Position numbers and translations under genes: made by a program | Shown here: piece after piece, positions 1 through 10,534 of the stretch | Layout: each line of letters begins with the position of its first letter | Position numbering within the stretch: position 1 is the stretch's first letter | Notes under the pieces: model-generated | The model's input: the letters and a program-made list of their open reading frames with translations, nothing else | What the model was told of the DNA's origin: nothing | Database searches by the model: none | Assembly (NCBI GenBank): GCA_003665825.1 | Contig: QPFY01000004.1 | Coordinates: forward strand, 1,302,001 to 1,366,000 | DNA from: Microbotryum silenes-acaulis | Lineage: Eukaryota > Basidiomycota > Microbotryomycetes > Microbotryales > Microbotryaceae | Direction of reading: 5' to 3' | Length of the DNA stretch: 64,000 nt

Positions 1-716
1 GAGATCTTGGCGATGTGATGTTCTGTGCGCGGTGGTCAGGGATGGGGCGTCAGGGATGTGCTGCTCGGCAACCGTTGTGCGTTGTGGAAAGAAGGATCAT
101 CCATGATCGCCTTGGGTGTGTGTTCGGAGGCACGGCCGGACCCTAAGCCCGTTGAGCCGTTCCGGCCGAGCGCGGCGGGGCAACCGGCGGGGCAGCAATG
201 TCGCCATCGGTCGAGAAGCCAGCAGCGAGCGAGTCGTCGGTCGTCGAGCAGCAGCAGCAGTAGCTACGGAATGCGCCGACACACACACACACGAGTAGAC
301 CACGGGTCAACACCGAAGCCGTTCACTAACCCAGATGACTGCGAGTAGGGTTGCCGGAGCGGGTGTAGTCGTACTGCCCGCCCATGCCCTTGAAGGTCGC
401 GGTCTGGTAGATAGGCACCGACGACGAGCCGTACTGGTCCCGGTGCGAGGGGTCCGGGTTGTCGACGGTGGCGCATTGTGTAGCGAACCGATACGGTTTA
501 GCTGGGGGAAACGGGTCAGGGTTTCGTCAGTAAGCGATTCGTACAGCACGGCGAGGGCAGCGCACAGTGGACATCCCCCACGCTGGAGGAGGGGTGGAGC
601 GTCTGACCCGACTGACCCCTTAGCAGCGAACTGGTGAGTGACTGGTTCGAGTGCGACACGGACGAGACAGGCGTCGATGAGCCCGATTCGGTCGTCGAAG
701 GTGGGCTGTTGGACAT
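1..716 (-). CDS. cystathionine beta-lyase (Cys/Met metabolism PLP enzyme), 5' part
   Basis: Three exons can be read on the minus strand: 716-617, 501-331 and 22-1, the last running off the window edge. The spliced frame gives a Ser/Thr-rich leader starting MSNSPPSTTESG, then PYRFATQ, SVPIYQTATFKG and YDYTRSGNPTRSHL, followed by EHHIAKI. The YIYQTATF and SGNPTR blocks are hallmarks of the fold-type I PLP enzymes that cleave cystathionine to homocysteine in methionine synthesis; the basic residues of SGNPTR help bind the cofactor phosphate. Introns are 502-616 and 23-330; the second is long and holds CAG and CA microsatellites. The catalytic lysine lies outside the window. Cystathionine gamma-lyase/synthase relatives share these motifs, so the exact substrate is inferred. 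The start at 716 is the ATG closest to the conserved region in the spliced frame. Confidence 0.8.
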
Positions 717-848
717 GGCTGATCGCAAGACGAGATCCGAATGAAGCTGCGGAATCGTAAAGGAGGTCAAAAGAAGACGTCAACCGAGCTGAGTCAAACT
801 GAACGCGGGTCTGCCAGGGTCTGCCGCTGTCTGTCGGCGGGTCGGGCT

Positions 849-985
849 GGGCTTAAGCTCGAAACCCTCCACTCTGTGGAGGGGCTTGTACCTTATCGGC
901 GCGTTTGGCTGAGTTGCCTATCGAAATTTTGGCCCAGAAAAGTACCACCTTGCTGTAGCATGGCAAATAAAATCAACCTATACAA
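849..985 (+). repeat. left inverted repeat of the RecQ-containing element
   Basis: This matches the reverse complement of 3055-3190 in collinear blocks (GGGAGGGGCTT-like hairpin, TTATCGGCGCG, GTTGCC, GAAATTT, GTAGCRTGGCAA). The repeat starts about 130 bp upstream of the cystathionine beta-lyase start codon, so it may sit in that gene's promoter. Confidence 0.6.
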
Positions 986-1237
986 TCTGTTTCAATAGGC
1001 GCATTCTCATGCTATTTTTTCGAGCATCTACCCAAGGGAAGACTCTTCCAAGTCCTATTCATTGAGCTACAGCGGTGAGAAGTCGCTATTTTCGACTTGG
1101 AGCTGGCTCGCGCACGGACCCAGAGGGACGGTTCTTCGCGCCGACGTGAATCAGCCAGCCGCGCCTCACCGGTCTCACCTTCGGTCCACAAGTTACAACG
1201 CCAGTCCACGACGTCGCTACCGCCCTCATGATCCACC

Positions 1238-2642
1238 ATGCCCGTACAAACGCCAACGCCTGTCAAGGGCACACCTCGTCGGTCTCCATCGATTGAGTTC
1301 AGAGAGTCGCCCTTACGATCAGCTTCGAGGGCAAAGCCAACGACATCAAGGGACCATCAATCAACCAACACAACCCCCAAACTGCCTACCCGTCGCTCTC
1401 GGGCTGCTCACTGGAGATCACAATTGACTCAAGAAGATCGAGTTGACCCGATTGAGTTACGCAAGAAGCTCAGACTCCTCTTGGTCGACAAATTTGGCGA
1501 GGACTTCGTCCCCCGGCCGGTGCAAATCGAAGCTCTCGCGGGACTTTTTCAGCTCGAGCGGTTCAAGACTCGAAATCAGTATGACGCTGTGTTCGTCATT
1601 GCTCCAACGGGTTCAGGGAAGAGCTTGATATTTCAAGCCATGTATTTGGTTTACGGACGCCGGGTTGTGACCATAGTTGTCAGTCCTCTGACTGCGCTGA
1701 GCCAACATCAGGTAGGGTTTATTCGGTTGGCCGTTGAGGCGACGCCGGTGCTGAGTCCCACGGTCTTGATACCTTTACAGGCCGACAATCTCAATCAAGA
1801 GCGAAAGAAAGCGGTTGTCATATGCAAGGAAACATGGGGTGACGGAGAGCTGTACCAGCAGTTGAGCGATCCCTCCCATACTGTCTCATTCATCTTCATC
1901 GTACGTGTCCATTCAATCCGCCGCAAGTTTTTGCATGCTCACAACCCCCGTACTGATATCTTGCTACTAAAAATCTCCGACAGTCTCTAGAGATGCACAA
2001 TGGAGACAAGCGCTGGGCTGAGCTGATATCGAAGGACTCGTTCCGAGAACGAGTCAAGCTGCTTGCCTATGACGAGGCAATCAAGATTGCCGAGTGGGGA
2101 TTCAGCGAAAGGAGCGCGCCGGAGCTATGAGCCACACAATGGAAGGCTCGACTGCATTTCGCCCCGTGTATGGGCAAGTTGCGGAGCGGCGTCTCATACT
2201 TGGCTGTCAAACACTCTTCCTCACCGCCGGCGCTCCACCCTACAAAATCAACAAGATCCTAAAGGTATCCAGTCTCTCCGAATCGCGGACGTTCTTCGCC
2301 AAAGCCGACCTTTTCCGACCAAATCTGCGCAATATTGTTGTCGAGATGAAACCAAGAACAAACGGTACGATGGGAAGTATCAGGGATCTCCTTAACCAGC
2401 GGTCAGGTCCCAGCACCTTTCCCCAGTCCATCATGTACTTCAACAGCCGGGAAGCCACGTCAAACGCGCTCCTCGCGGTCCACGAACAATACGGGATCCC
2501 GATTTCAGTCCACTCTCCCCTAGCGCGCAAGTATACCGCGGTTCGAGGTGAATTTAATGAGATCAAGTACATGCTTGAGCTGGGTCCAATTACTGTTGAA
2601 GAGCTTTGGCCTATGATTGTGAACACCATCGTGTTGTGTTGA
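1238..2642 (+). pseudogene. RecQ-family DNA helicase relic
   Basis: Three reading-frame pieces carry RecQ-type motifs in the right order. Piece 1 (to 1990) has motif 0-like FVPRPVQIEAL, Walker A APTGSGKSLIFQ and motif Ia VVSPLTALSQHQV. A piece at about 1983-2129 has AYDEAIKIAEWG in the Walker B position, where RecQ normally reads DEAH. Piece 3 (2094-2642) has ADLFRPNLRNIVVE and a helicase-C-like SIMYFNSREAT. Frame changes between pieces could partly reflect introns, but an in-frame stop follows soon after the DEAI motif, the second RecA domain stops early, and there is no RQC or HRDC domain. I read it as a broken helicase. It lies wholly inside the inverted-repeat element. Confidence 0.6.
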
Positions 2643-3054
2643 TGGGCTGAAATACCACGAGAGGTATTGACATAGTGAGAGCTTGTGAAGCCGAAACCGA
2701 GCGATCGCGAATAGATCCGCCTGACGGCGGCGATCCTGGCGAGTCGTCGAGTCATAGCGTCTGCGCTTGCGCGTCATTCTGAGATAAGCGCGGTGTTGCA
2801 CCGAGAACAAGCGAAGAGCATAGTACCGAGAAGACAAGTGATGCGGAATGGGACGGGAGAGAAACCGATGCGCACACGCCGAAGTGCGCAAGCCGGCGGC
2901 TGCAGCAGCGTGCTGCCGCTCGGACCACTCGGGACCAAATTGACCAAATTTACACACTTCAGATCATTATAGCTTCGCCTACAGATGGGGTATCCTCTTG
3001 CCGTTCGGCACAGGCCATTTTTTCTAGTAGAAGATCAATAACATCTCTGCGTTT

Positions 3055-3190
3055 TGGATAATTGTAAGTACTTGCCACGCTACAGAGAACCACCCCAAAA
3101 TGGCCCTGAAATTTCGGAGGGCAACTGGGCCAGGCGCGCCGATAAGTCCTAAGCCCCTCCCAGAGGGAGGGCTTAGTTGAGCTTAGGCTG
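3055..3190 (-). repeat. right inverted repeat of the RecQ-containing element
   Basis: Inverted partner of 849-985. The outer end carries a GGGAGGGGCTTAGG hairpin followed inward by TTATCGGCGCG. Divergence between the arms suggests an old event. Confidence 0.6.
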
Positions 3191-3586
3191 GGCTGGGCGC
3201 GAGCTGGCGCGAGTGGGCGCGTATACTGGCGCGTTATACGGGCAGGTAGCGCGTATTATTACAAGGGCGCGTGACAATTTGGCGCGGCCGACACCGAAAC
3301 GACGAGCTATAACGACGAGGACCGAGCTCAAGCGAGCATTAGTCAGGCACTCTTCACTCGGCTCATCGTCTCCCTCCTCCCACACCTATCGGCATCAACA
3401 CTCCGAAGCTCTGTAACCCATTGATACCCACGAGGCTCCTCAACACACCATCAACCCTCATCCAAGACAACCCACGTACAAGTGCCCGCGAACGAGTCAG
3501 CAAGCAACCCCGTCTCCAGCTCGACGCCACCTATACTATACCTGCTGTGTCAGCTCCCCTCAGACCGCACACCTCTTGCTTGAAAC
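3191..3586 (+). promoter_or_regulatory. upstream region of PHF5A/Rds3 with clustered GGCGCG motifs
   Basis: No gene is seen here. Between about 3195 and 3290 the motif GGCGCG or its complement occurs repeatedly, and 3278-3285 reads TTTGGCGC, a match to the E2F-type consensus (fungal SBF/MBF-like factors bind related CGCG cores). The cluster lies between the end of the inverted-repeat element and the PHF5A start codon. Regulatory use is inferred from motif density only. Confidence 0.3.
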
Positions 3587-4228
3587 ATGTCTCGCCACCA
3601 CCCCGATCTCATCATGTGTCGCAAGCAGACCGGAATAGGTCAGTCCCACTCTCCTGGCCTATGCTCCATTGCTCGGTGTCAGTTCCCTCCCTCACGCTGA
3701 CCAATTCCACACCCGCCTTCACTCCTTGTACACAGCCATCGGTCGGACATGCGAGAAATGTGACGGCAAATGGTAAGCACAAAGCTTTCACTCGTGGTCT
3801 TGGAGAATTCACTCTGAACTCACACCTCCCCTTTTCGTTCACTCGCACTCGCACCCGCACTTGCAACCCTCTCCGAATCGACCCCCCGACCCGGCCTACA
3901 GTCCCATCTGCGACTCGTACGTCCGACCGGCCGAGATCGTGCGCATCTGCGACGAATGCAACTTCGGCACCTACGGGGGGAGGTGCATCGTCTGCGGCTC
4001 AAAGGGGATATCCGACGCGTATTACTGCACCGTACGTTCCCCATCTCTTGGAACGGGCTGTGCGGACCTTGCTCTGACTAGCTGTTACTCCTCCGTTCCA
4101 TTGTGTGACAGGAATGCGTCCGCCTCGAAAAATCAAGGGACGGCTGCCCCAAGATTGTCAACCTCGGCGCATCGAGGACCGACTTGTTCTACGAACGTAA
4201 GAAAGCGGGCCAGTTCGTCAAAGGGTAG
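3587..4228 (+). CDS. RDS3: PHD-finger-like splicing factor PHF5A/Rds3 (SF3b subunit)
   Basis: Four exons: 3587-3638, 3736-3772, 3902-4031 and 4112-4228, giving 111 residues, close to the 110 of human PHF5A. The start [14 protein letters not shown] matches the invariant family N-terminus. The CxxC pairs that bind three zincs in a knotted fold are all present: [37 protein letters not shown] and [10 protein letters not shown]. The protein is a core scaffold of the U2 snRNP SF3b complex, holding SF3B1 near the branch-site adenosine. The tail ends [11 protein letters not shown] rather than the metazoan lysine/arginine-rich end. All introns are short with GT-AG ends. The gene starts about 400 bp after the inverted-repeat element. 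Confidence 0.94.
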
Positions 4229-4538
4229 CACACGTCGATCAAACCTCGAATTCTGCAAGGCCAGTCTGGTATTAGAATAAGCTGGGCCTTTTGCTGTTGG
4301 TTTGAATGTAATATAGAGCTCACGCACCCTGTTCCAGGTCAAGTTTCTGCTCGAGAGGAACCCTCGCCCGCTGCGCTCTCTCTAGCGGGGACGAGGATTT
4401 CGGCTTCGAGGTCCAAATACTGATGAACAACGTTTATGCGAAAAGAGCTACATACATACGCGCAGAGGAAGATGATAAAAGAGCATATACGGAGGGGAAA
4501 AGGTACGAATGAGAGGAAACACTCGTGAGGAACAGAGC
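4229..4538. other. convergent intergenic stretch
   Basis: This lies between the 3' end of PHF5A and the 3' end of the minus-strand CENP-A-like gene. I see no coding region or repeat; it should hold both transcription end regions. Confidence 0.5.
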
Positions 4539-5222
4539 TCAACTACGCACATTTTCATACTGTCGCAAGTTGTCGCCCCTCAACCTTCTCGCCAACATCA
4601 TATCCTTCGGTCTGTTCAACGAGGCCATACTACAACCCGGGGCCAACCTAGCCCAAATCAACCCCTCGCCACCTCAACTCAACTGAATCGTCACCCTCTT
4701 GGCATGAATCGCACAAAGGTTACAATCGCTGAACAGGTCGATGAGGTATTGCTCCGCCGCTTATTGGAGCGCTTGCAAGGCCGAGGCTTGGAAACGCAGA
4801 GCATGTCCGTGGGAGTGCAAGTCTTGGCTGATTTCGCGGACGATGCGTTGGAAGCTTTAAGAGGGGTTGAGGTATGAGGTGGGCTCATTATATCAGCTCT
4901 ACCATTTGACGCTTCGAAAGGCTAGTTGAGCCCCCTTCACGACACAAGACGATACTCACGGCAGCTTGCGTATCAACAGATTGGTCCCCTCTTGGTAACG
5001 ACGGATCTCACGCAGCGCGACCGTACCAGGTTTGAAACGATAGGGCCTCTTGACGCTCAAGACGGCCTGCTTGGCGCACTTGCCGGACGTCCTTGGGTCT
5101 GGATAGAGATGAGGTGGTTGATTGGTGGTGAGGATTGGAAATGAGGAAAATAGACATGGTGGGATTGGGGACCGACGCTTGGCAGCGATCGTCTTCATCG
5201 GTTTGATCTTTTGTCGCGCTAT
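4539..5222 (-). pseudogene. CSE4: CENP-A/Cse4-type histone H3 variant with internal stop
   Basis: Spliced exons on the minus strand are 5222-5173, 5091-4960, 4854-4684 and 4611-4539; all three introns keep GT-AG ends and the frame closes at 142 codons. The product has a basic tail, then [56 protein letters not shown] and LARRLRG, a full histone H3 fold. The L1 loop (QDLHSHGHALRF) is about three residues longer than in canonical H3, a CENP-A hallmark. Two defects are visible. Codon 4763-4761 is TAA, directly after ALQ, where H3 proteins have Glu. The codon before the tail start ARQK is ATA at 5222, where MAR is expected; the first ATG in frame is at 5198. An unseen upstream exon could supply a start, but it would not remove the internal stop. 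Confidence 0.72.
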
Positions 5223-5706
5223 GCGGGATGTTGAAAGGTAGTTGAAGAGAGGTCTCGAAAGTTGGGTATTGGTGTCTGCGTGTCAGGAGGAAGAAGAGTA
5301 GAACGGTTGATCTTGTCAGCTCTGACCAACTCAGTTCCCCCCGCGGAGGCCCAAGCGGCCCGGTCCGGGGTCAAGCTGCCTGGTGGCCATACGTGCAGGT
5401 AGGAGTGACTCGAAGGCGTCAATCAAAGATCTTTTGCGAAGTGGAAAGAGGGAAGAGGATGAAGGAAGAGCTGCGCGCGCGCTGACGTTTGGCTGACAAG
5501 CTCGATCGTCGCCTCGAAAGTCCCACGCGTTCCGCTTCCTACAGGAGATGCGGTCCGTGCACGCAGGGTTCCGAGATGTCAAAACTGAGGAGGTTGGGCT
5601 CTGAATCAAGATTATGGCTTCGACGATGCTCTCTCTGATATAGAGCAACCACAACCGGTATGTCACGAAACTATATCGGTGCACTGCCATGCAATCCTTT
5701 GCAGGT
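5223..5706. other. region between the CENP-A-like gene and COQ6
   Basis: About 480 bp between the CENP-A-like 5' end and the COQ6 stop codon, both on the minus strand. A minus-strand open frame from 5735 to 5331 has no recognisable domain. It could contain an upstream CENP-A exon, but none could be supported. Confidence 0.4.
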
Positions 5707-7845
5707 TCACCTCCTCCCCGCCAACCCCCCTCCAAGCCTACTCATCATCTGCCCCAACGCCATTCCCCCTACCATCCTCGCCATTTTCACCCCCTTCCCT
5801 ACACTCTCTATACCATCCGCCACAACGCCCCAACCGCCCGCTCCCCGTCCTTTCGTCTGGGCCCCTGCACCGCCCATCAATAACGCCTTGACCGAGTCGA
5901 GTTCGTTGACGATTTCTAGACCGGTTGAGCGCGCCCAGACGATGGGAGAGAGTTGGGAGCCGTAGAGGCTTGCGAGATGGTCGCATGTGGAGAGGAGGGC
6001 GTGGTTCGGGATGTAGCGTGCTCGAGGGTAGCTCTTGAGGGCGTTGTACGATCCTACAGGATGGGAAATCAACATTGGACGTATTCTCAGATCGCGAGTT
6101 CGGGGACCACAAACCAGGCACTGCGCAGAAGAAAACTGACCGACATCCCCCCCATTCTGCACCGTCGCTTCCAACGTCCTGAGCAAACTCTGAATATCAC
6201 CCAAGCCCATATTCAAACCCTGCCCCGCAAGCGGATGAATCGTATGCGCCGCATCCCCGACCAAAGCCGTTCGCAAATCCCTCCCCCCACGTGGCATGCC
6301 CAAGTACGAATCGGCATGCGATAATCGGAGAGGGAAGGCGGCGACCGATCCAGGTTGGATAGATTCGATCTTGGGTGGCGATTCGTCTGGGATTGAATCG
6401 ACTTCGTATACCGAGGCGGCTTGAAGGGGTGCGACGAGCGCTTCGAGTGAATCCGAGAGCTCGGTATCGGTTGGTCGGTTCGCGGATGTCAGGAGGGAGA
6501 GGAAGGACGAGAGGGATGCGTAAGGTAGCGTGAAGGCTGCGTTGACGAGTCGGGTCATGAGGTCGAGTGGGAGTTGCCTGATCGCCTTGGCTAGCTCAGG
6601 TGTGGTCGACCAGACGAGCGAAGAGGCCGTGTCGGAGAGCTGCGGGACCACACAGAGATCCGATGTCAGCCACGCAGCCCCATTCATTGGCGCACGCTAT
6701 CTCTCAATTTCATACGGACCGGAAGGAATGCAATGGGACCTTCGGGCAGAAAGCGTTGCCATGCGGTGGTCATGCCAATGCCCATCTCGGCGGGGGAGAT
6801 GCGCAGCGAGGCGACGAGGCCTTGGTTGTTGTAAGCCCAGCCGAAGGACTCGATGTGAGAGTAGGCCTTGACAGGACTGTTGAATCCGTCGGCGCCAATC
6901 TGGGATACGGGGAACATGGAAGGGTAAGTGGGCGGCTCGGCGTTGCGCGAATAGCACGGAGGCATGAAGAGAGCGTACCAATAACCTTGCTCGGAGTTTC
7001 CTCGTTGTCTCGCCCTCGACACCATTGCCGACCTCGATGATGGGCCACCCGGACGAATCAGAAGTGATGCGCAACACTTTTTTGTTGTCGACGAGATCAA
7101 GGTTCTTGGCGCCCTCGAGTGCGCGCATGCACGCTCGTTGCAGGTTGAGGTTCTCGATGAGGGTCGCCATCGCCATCGGAGCGATGTTCGGATTTCGGGA
7201 CGAGGTCGAGGCGATGGGCGCTGTGGAATGGGGAGAGAAGGGGTCATGGGGATCGAGTGTGGGCGAGTTGAAGGTGATGCGAGCGTCGGATAGTCCATCC
7301 CAGACCTGCATTTCCTCAATCCCTCTTGCTCTTGTCGCATCGAGATGACCCCAGACACCGATGTCTGCACCGTCATTTAGTGGACAGTGGGTCAAAACTC
7401 ATTCGCCATGTGCGTACGCAGATCGTATCTGGTCTCACCTGACAGGAATGCCACATTCTCTGCGGTGATGGAGCTGACGCGGTTGCTGTACTCGTCTGGA
7501 TTGGGTGCCCACTCGGCGAGCTTGGCCATCGACGAGGCTTCTAGCAAGGTGACCTTGTGCGTCGACGAGATGGCCGCGTTCGAAGCTGTGCCGGAAAGAC
7601 CAGTCCAAGATTAGCTGTGCTCGATCTGCCTGATTGCATGCGGTCTTCATACCCAGTGCAGCTGCCAGTGTGCAGCCGGCTGGCCCTCCTCCGATGACGA
7701 CGATGTCGTGCGGTTCAGCCGACGCCTCTGCTGCTGCTGCTGCTGCTCGACATCTCGGTGTGCATGAAAAGGCTCTGGTACGCACAGACTTCCTCGAAAG
7801 ACTGCGTACTAGCAGCCGGGGTGCGGACGATGAGGCGTAGTTCAT
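5707..7845 (-). CDS. COQ6: ubiquinone biosynthesis flavin monooxygenase COQ6
   Basis: Six exons on the minus strand: 7845-7653, 7585-7439, 7364-6979, 6899-6720, 6639-6141 and 6053-5707, giving about 583 residues. The N-terminus is Arg/Ser/Ala-rich (MNYASSSAPRLLVRSLSR), as expected of a mitochondrial presequence. Then come the FAD dinucleotide-binding DIVVIGGGPAGCTLAAAL, the second FAD-contact region LLIGADGFNSPV, and the ribityl-binding motif ALVGDAAHTIHPLAGQGLN. This is the class A flavin monooxygenase layout; Coq6 hydroxylates C5 of the quinone ring in the matrix-side CoQ synthome, fed by ferredoxin. The 583 residues exceed yeast Coq6 (479), mostly through a Ser/Pro-rich insert near residue 140 and a Gly-rich tail. 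It is divergent from the argininosuccinate synthase gene, 351 bp away. Confidence 0.92.
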
Positions 7846-8196
7846 TGTAGTGTGCTGGACGAAATGATTGAAGCTGCAAGTTGCCAGCCGGCCCATCTCA
7901 AGTCTCCAGCGTCGGTGGAGCCGCACGGACCTCTCCAAACCGATGTCGGTCCCTGTCACTGGAGCCAGCGTGCACGGCGTCGCCCTCCGCTCCGCTCTGC
8001 TCCTCACCCTGCCCGATCATCCTCCCTCTTGGTCGCACTTGCTTCCCACTATATCCCCCCAAGAAGAGTGAGCGCCGTATCCAATCATGATAAGCTAATG
8101 CTCCCGGTCGACCGGCCACGACCCGTATTCGATGTGCTGACCCGCTCCGGAGCTTTCGGTCGGTGCTGCCTTGTCGGTTCGCAGCAACCCAACACG
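7846..8196. promoter_or_regulatory. shared divergent promoter COQ6 / argininosuccinate synthase
   Basis: The 351 bp separate two start codons pointing away from each other, so promoters for both genes must lie here. No clear TATA box or Gcn4-type TGACTC site was found. Pyrimidine-rich stretches precede the plus-strand start. Confidence 0.55.
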
Positions 8197-10105
8197 ATGG
8201 TCGCCAAAGGTTCTGCCGGTCGTGTGCTCCTCGCTTACTCGGGTGGATTGGGTGAGTATCACCCCATTCCATGATTTCAGATTACGTCTTCCGTTCTGAC
8301 CTACCGCCGCCCCTCTGGCAGACACGTCCATCATCCTCGCTTGGCTCATGTCAGTCGATCACTCTGTCGCCGCTCCGCAAGCTCCGAGCTCCGCCGAGCA
8401 GTATTCAGGCCAGGGCTGTCCAGCTGACACCGCTTCTCTCCCACAGTGAGCAAGGCTACGATGTGGTCGCCTTCATGGCCGATGTCGGACAAGAGGAGGA
8501 CTTTGAAGCTGCCGAGAAGAAGGCTTACAAGATCGGCGCCGACAAGTTCGTTCTCGCTGTGAGTCAAAGCCCTCTAACGCCCCCCACCCCACCCAACCCG
8601 TCGCGACAGGCTGCCTGATCGCATGCGCTGACACTTGAACCAAAACGCGTCTACTGCATTAGGATGTCAAGCGTGAATTCGTCGAGCACCTTGTCTTCCC
8701 CTCCGTTCAGGCCAACTGCATTTACGAGGTATGCATTTGGGCCAAAGTCGGCGTTATCGCGTTCCTTCCTAGCGCTGACCCGAGCGCCCCGGACTGATTT
8801 CTACAGGGCGTTTACCTCCTCGGAACATCTCTTGCCCGACCCGTCATCGCCCGTGCCATGATGGACGTTGTAGTCGAGGAAAAGTGCGGGTCAGTCTTGT
8901 TCTCCTGCTCTATCCTCCCAAAAGTCCGCCCTTATCGTCCGCGCAGGCAGTTGACCCCATCCCTTAAATCCCCTTTAACTCCCCCTTATTTTCCACACAG
9001 CTTCGTCGCTCACGGCTGCACTGGAAAGGGTAACGACCAAGTTCGTTTCGAACTAGCCTTCTACGCCTTGCAACCCACCATCAAGGTCATCGCTCCCTGG
9101 CGCGATCCCGGTAAGTCTCGGCTTGTCGTGAGGTCTAAGGTATCGCGGAAGGGTCATGTAGACTGACCTATAAATTTCAGAGTTCTACAATCGCTTCGCT
9201 GGCCGAGCGGCTTTGCTCGACTACGCCAAGGAGAAGGACATCCCCGTCTTCCAAACCGCCGCCAAGCCTTGGTCGACCGGTGAGTGAACTACAGCCGATT
9301 TCTTAACATGAGCACTGAATTCGAATTTGTTTTCGATCCCACAGACGAGAACCTGTTCCACATCTCTTACGAAGCCGGTATTCTCGAGGACCCCGACACC
9401 ACCCCGCCCTCGGACATGTGGAAGCTTATCAAGTCGCTCCAGGACGCCCCCAAGGACCCCGAGCGCATCTCCATCACCTTCACCAAGGGTATCCCCTCCT
9501 CGCTCTTGATCCACCCTGCCGGCACCGAGGCCATACCTTCGACCGAGGGCAAGGAGATCACCGACTCGGTCGAGATCTTCCTCACCCTTAACGCGCTCGC
9601 CCGCAAGCACGGTATTGGACGCATCGATATCGTCGAGAACCGTTTTATCGGTGTAAAGTCGCGTGGTTGCTACGAGTCGCCCGGTGCGACCATCCTCCGC
9701 AAGGCCCACATGGACCTCGAGGGTCTCGTCCTCGACCGCAACGTCCGTGCCTTACGCGACTCGTTCGTCACGGCCGAGTTGTCCAAAATTCTCTACAATG
9801 GCTACTGGTTTTCGCCCGAGCGCGAGTTCGTGCAGTCGTGCTTGGAGAAGTCGCAAGAATCCGTCAACGGCCGAGTGCGCATCTCCCTGGTCCAGGGCAA
9901 TGTCATCGTCGAAGGTCGCAAGTCCGACACTGAGGCATTGTACGACGCCAAGCAATCCTCCATGGACGAGTTGGGCGGCTTCTCTCCCACCGACACCACC
10001 GGTTTCATTGCGATCGAGTCGATCCGACTCAAGAAGTGGGGTGAGGCGCGCCTCGCGCACGGTGCGACCGTCAAACCCGAATCCGTTTACGCCACGGCCA
10101 AGTAA
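8197..10105 (+). CDS. ARG1: argininosuccinate synthase
   Basis: Eight exons: 8197-8251, 8322-8349, 8447-8558, 8663-8728, 8807-8889, 9001-9110, 9181-9279 and 9345-10105, giving 437 residues (family about 400-450). The enzyme joins citrulline and aspartate with ATP in cytosolic arginine synthesis. Visible motifs are the PP-loop [11 protein letters not shown] near the N-terminus, [15 protein letters not shown], the [14 protein letters not shown] glycine-rich block, APWRDP and the C-terminal-domain segment [15 protein letters not shown], all at the expected positions. The first exons are very small (the second is 28 nt) while the last 761-nt exon carries the whole C-terminal half. Start chosen at ATGGTCGCC, immediately before the PP-loop as in orthologues. 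Confidence 0.96.
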
Positions 10106-10534
10106 GCACGCGGGGTTCAATAGACAGCAACAGCTGGAGGGGTGCTATATTTTTTCGTTAATCTCGTTCAGTTACAACGCTTGATTCGTTTTCGTTCTGT
10201 GATGCAATGAAAGGGCGTGCAAAGCAGAGGCAATCCGGCGTTGTTTGGTGTTTTAATGTGAACAATCAGGTGGGTTTCGTCTGCCCAAACTCATACCGCT
10301 GAATCAGGCGGTGGCCCATCCCGACGGCGCTTTGAGGTCAATCAAATCATGCTGCGACGAGCTCCGGTTGAGCCAGATTGCGAGCTGCCTGACCGGAGCC
10401 TGACAGGGTCCTCGCGACGGAGCCCTCTGCAGCTCTGCCTCCAACCCCCACCCAGTGGGAACCAGACCCGCGCGATCGACACGACTCGTGACTGTCTGCG
10501 TGTGTCTGGGTGTCCTGTCCGGGGCTCGAGCGCC
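10106..10534. other. intergenic, promoter side of the CAP59-family gene
   Basis: The stretch is open in the frame of the downstream gene from 10349, so a longer N-terminus starting there cannot be excluded, but that extension is low-complexity and has no recognisable domain. No RNA gene or repeat seen. Confidence 0.4.

Larger units (their letters stand above)
849..3190. mobile_element. degenerate element with about 130-bp inverted repeats enclosing a RecQ-like relic
   Basis: The stretch 849-985 is repeated in inverted orientation at 3055-3190 at an estimated 70 percent identity by eye. Both copies share, in order, a hairpin of the type CCCTCC-CTCTG-GGAGGGGCTT, then TTATCGGCGCG, GTTGCC, CGAAATTT and CTGTAGCRTGGCAA. 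Only the helicase relic described separately is coding inside. No target-site duplication is obvious. The layout resembles a decayed TIR DNA transposon or a mobilised helicase cassette, but no transposase was found. An inverted duplication of an unrelated repeat on both sides of the helicase is an alternative. Confidence 0.55.

Noticed and set aside
279..293. Telomere-like or CRISPR-like repeat
   Set aside because: It is only a short CA microsatellite in an intron of the cystathionine beta-lyase gene.
5660..5965. Pro-rich plus-strand frames
   Set aside because: Antisense to the last exon of COQ6, which is well supported by family motifs.
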